13,569 bases of DNA, from contig CABRHR010000054.1 of assembly GCA_902470835.1 (NCBI GenBank), positions 1 to 13,569 of the forward strand. The letters run 5' to 3'. Each line of letters opens with the position of its first letter. The first letter of the stretch is position 1. Made by a program: the position numbers and the translations under genes. The notes under the pieces were generated by a model that saw nothing but the letters and a program-made list of their open reading frames with translations, searched no databases and had not been told where the DNA came from. Source of the DNA: an uncultured Collinsella sp. GTDB lineage: Bacteria; Actinomycetota; Coriobacteriia; Coriobacteriales; Coriobacteriaceae. Below are positions 12,559-13,569 of this stretch, piece by piece.

Positions 12559-12858
12559 ATGAATATCGAGAACATGTTTGACAAGCCTGATGTCAAGCAG
12601 CTGGTCCACGCATTTAGTCTTTTGGACGACGAGAAGGATATTCAAGCGTTTTTGACCGATATCTGCACGCCGCGCGAGATCTGCGATCTTTCGCAGCGCC
12701 TGCAGGTCGCGCGTTATCTGGATGAGGGCGAGCCCTATGTTGAGGTTCAGGCCCGCACCGGCGCTTCGTCCACCACGGTGAGCCGCGTGTCCAAGGCGCT
12801 CAACGGCGAGTATGGTGGCTATCGCAAGATCCTCATCAAGCTGGAGGACGGCGAGTAG
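12559..12858 (+). CDS. YerC/YecD-type TrpR-related DNA-binding protein
   Basis: An in-frame TGA directly precedes ATG 12559, so this is the earliest possible start. The ribosome binding site is poor (GGCGG about nine bases away), and translation may be weak. The 99 residues match the YerC/YecD group of TrpR-like repressors: an all-helical N-terminus (LVHAFSLLDDEKDIQAFLTDICTPREICDLSQRLQVARYL), then a helix-turn-helix (about 58-83, YVEVQARTGASSTTVSRVSKALN), then the conserved GGYRKIL. Unlike classic TrpR, these proteins are not known to bind tryptophan; their targets are largely unknown. It has its own terminator with a UUCG loop and is not in an operon with the next gene, although both read the same way. 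Family call strong, function unknown. Confidence 0.9.
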   Translation: MNIENMFDKPDVKQLVHAFSLLDDEKDIQAFLTDICTPREICDLSQRLQVARYLDEGEPYVEVQARTGASSTTVSRVSKALNGEYGGYRKILIKLEDGE

Positions 12859-12884
12859 GCCAACGGCAAAAACGAATTGCACAG

Positions 12885-12910
12885 AACCGTCCCTTCGGGG
12901 GCGGTTTTTT
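12885..12910 (+). terminator. Intrinsic terminator with a cUUCGg tetraloop
   Basis: AACCGTCCC (12885-12893) and GGGGCGGTT (12898-12906) pair over nine positions (one G-U) around TTCG, closed by C-G, the extra-stable tetraloop. A run of six Ts (12905-12910) follows. It ends the YerC-like transcript 27 bases after its stop. Confidence 0.93.
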
Positions 12911-12981
12911 GGTGCCATGTTGTCCGCGTGGGCGGGTAGGATGGATACATTGATTATTGCGAACAGTTTGAGTGGAGGACC

Positions 12982-13542
12982 ATGCCTGTTCGAATCTATA
13001 CCACCAATGCCGGCGCGGACCTGAGCGATGCCGAGGCGGCAATTCTTGCCGACCTTGTTGCCCGCCATGGGCGCGCCGTATTGCTGGCGCCTACGTTTGC
13101 CGAGCTCGACCTGTGCCGCCACGATGCGGCGGTGGCCGGCGCCTCGCTGGGCGTTGATTACAAGACCCCCTCGTCGTGGCTCCGTTCGCTGTGGGAGCTG
13201 ATGGGCGACGGCCGCAGCTTCGTCGACAACCTACAGCGTCAGATGCTGTTCTCGGATATGGTCGCCCGTCGCGACGATGCCGACCTGCAGCCGCTTTCGC
13301 GTAGCCAAGGTACGGTGCGCATGCTCGCGCGCATGGCTCGCGATGTGCTTCCGGGCGTGGCGGGGACGGGTGCCGAGCGCCGCTGCGACGGCGTTTGCCA
13401 GCCCAAGCCCAAAAGCGACGCCGAGGCTCGTGTGTTTGAGCTGCTGCGCGCCTACGCGAGCGGCTTGGACCGCCGAGATATGGTCGAACCCTGCGAGGCA
13501 ACCGACATGATGGCCGGTGCCTTAGCCGACAATCTGCCAACC
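12982..13542 (+). CDS. N-terminal part of an AddB-like / PD-(D/E)XK nuclease family protein, 3' truncated
   Basis: ATG 12982 follows GGAGG by three bases, a close but strong site. Only 187 residues are genomic; the frame then runs into adapter sequence, which adds LSLIHI and a stop that are not real. The visible part resembles the N-terminus of AddB-type or RecB-like nuclease-helicase subunits: VRIYTTNAGADLSDAEAAILADLVARHGRAVLLAPTFAELDLCRHDAA, followed by a segment with TPSSWLRSLWELMGDGRSFVDNLQRQMLF. AddAB repairs double-strand breaks and loads recombinase. No Walker motif or PD-(D/E)XK nuclease motif is in the visible part, so the call rests on overall style and start context. A UvrD-type addA would be expected next. 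It could equally be another large protein of the same superfamily. Confidence 0.55.
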
Positions 13543-13569
13543 CTGTCTCTTATACACATCTGACGCTGC
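13543..13569. other. Illumina Nextera (Tn5 mosaic end) adapter, not genomic
   Basis: CTGTCTCTTATACACATCT (13543-13561) is the 19-base Tn5 mosaic end, followed by GACGCTGC (13562-13569), the start of the Nextera read-1-side adapter in reverse complement. This is library adapter left at a contig end. The true sequence stops at about 13542. Confidence 0.98.

Noticed and set aside
13543..13569. A transposon end (Tn5) as a real mobile element
   Set aside because: The mosaic end is followed by the synthetic Nextera adapter and lies at the sequence edge, so it is a library artefact.

Overview
This is 13.6 kb of GC-rich chromosomal DNA, probably from an anaerobic gut actinobacterium of the class Coriobacteriia; Collinsella is my best guess. 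That rests on the GC-rich codon use with strong C/G third positions, the gene content (YgiQ, FucO-type reductase, M42 peptidase, YerC-type TrpR relative, AddB-like nuclease start) and the style of the intergenic repeats. It is inference, not a database result. I see no phage, plasmid, CRISPR array, tRNA or rRNA. The right edge carries 27 bases of Illumina Nextera adapter, so the window ends at a contig end and the last gene is cut.

Layout. 1-1185: a 5'-truncated ABC transporter with permease and ATPase fused in one chain. 1186-1696: an accessory patch with a solitary RelB/DinJ-type antitoxin, a structured leader before it, and two diverged copies of a 31-base repeat on either side. 1697-2618: a CPBP intramembrane protease broken by one extra T in a T6 run just after its EExxxR motif. 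2615-4747 (minus): radical-SAM YgiQ, tail to tail with the protease and overlapping it by 3 bases. 5001-5717: a YoaK/DUF1275 membrane protein with a strong terminator. 5883-7049: a FucO-type lactaldehyde/propanediol oxidoreductase behind an operator-like palindrome, closed by a very strong terminator. 7136-7652: about 500 bases with no convincing gene, holding a 23-base inverted repeat pair. 7653-8696: M42 metallopeptidase. 8697-8832: two inverted repeats between convergent genes, one with 27-bp arms. 8833-9933 (minus): mnmA. 10115-11053 (minus): cysK. 11306-11734: an Rrf2/IscR-type regulator divergent from cysK. 11869-12234 (minus): a small YvlD/holin-4 family membrane protein. 12559-12858: YerC-type TrpR relative. 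12982-13542: start of an AddB/PD-(D/E)XK nuclease-like gene.

How the genes relate. Most are single housekeeping units with their own terminators rather than one operon. The clearest functional pairing is cysK with the divergent Rrf2 regulator. A good sigma-70 promoter for cysK puts the transcript start at the edge of a nested palindrome, as expected for an operator or a leader hairpin, and the regulator carries four cysteines where IscR binds its Fe-S cluster. MnmA needs sulfur that ultimately comes from cysteine, and it lies downstream of cysK on the same strand, but a terminator separates them.

The least ordinary stretches are the relB patch (1215-1641), the frameshifted protease, the repeat-rich gap at 7136-7652 and the cysK/rrf2 control region. 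None of these amounts to a demonstrated new system.
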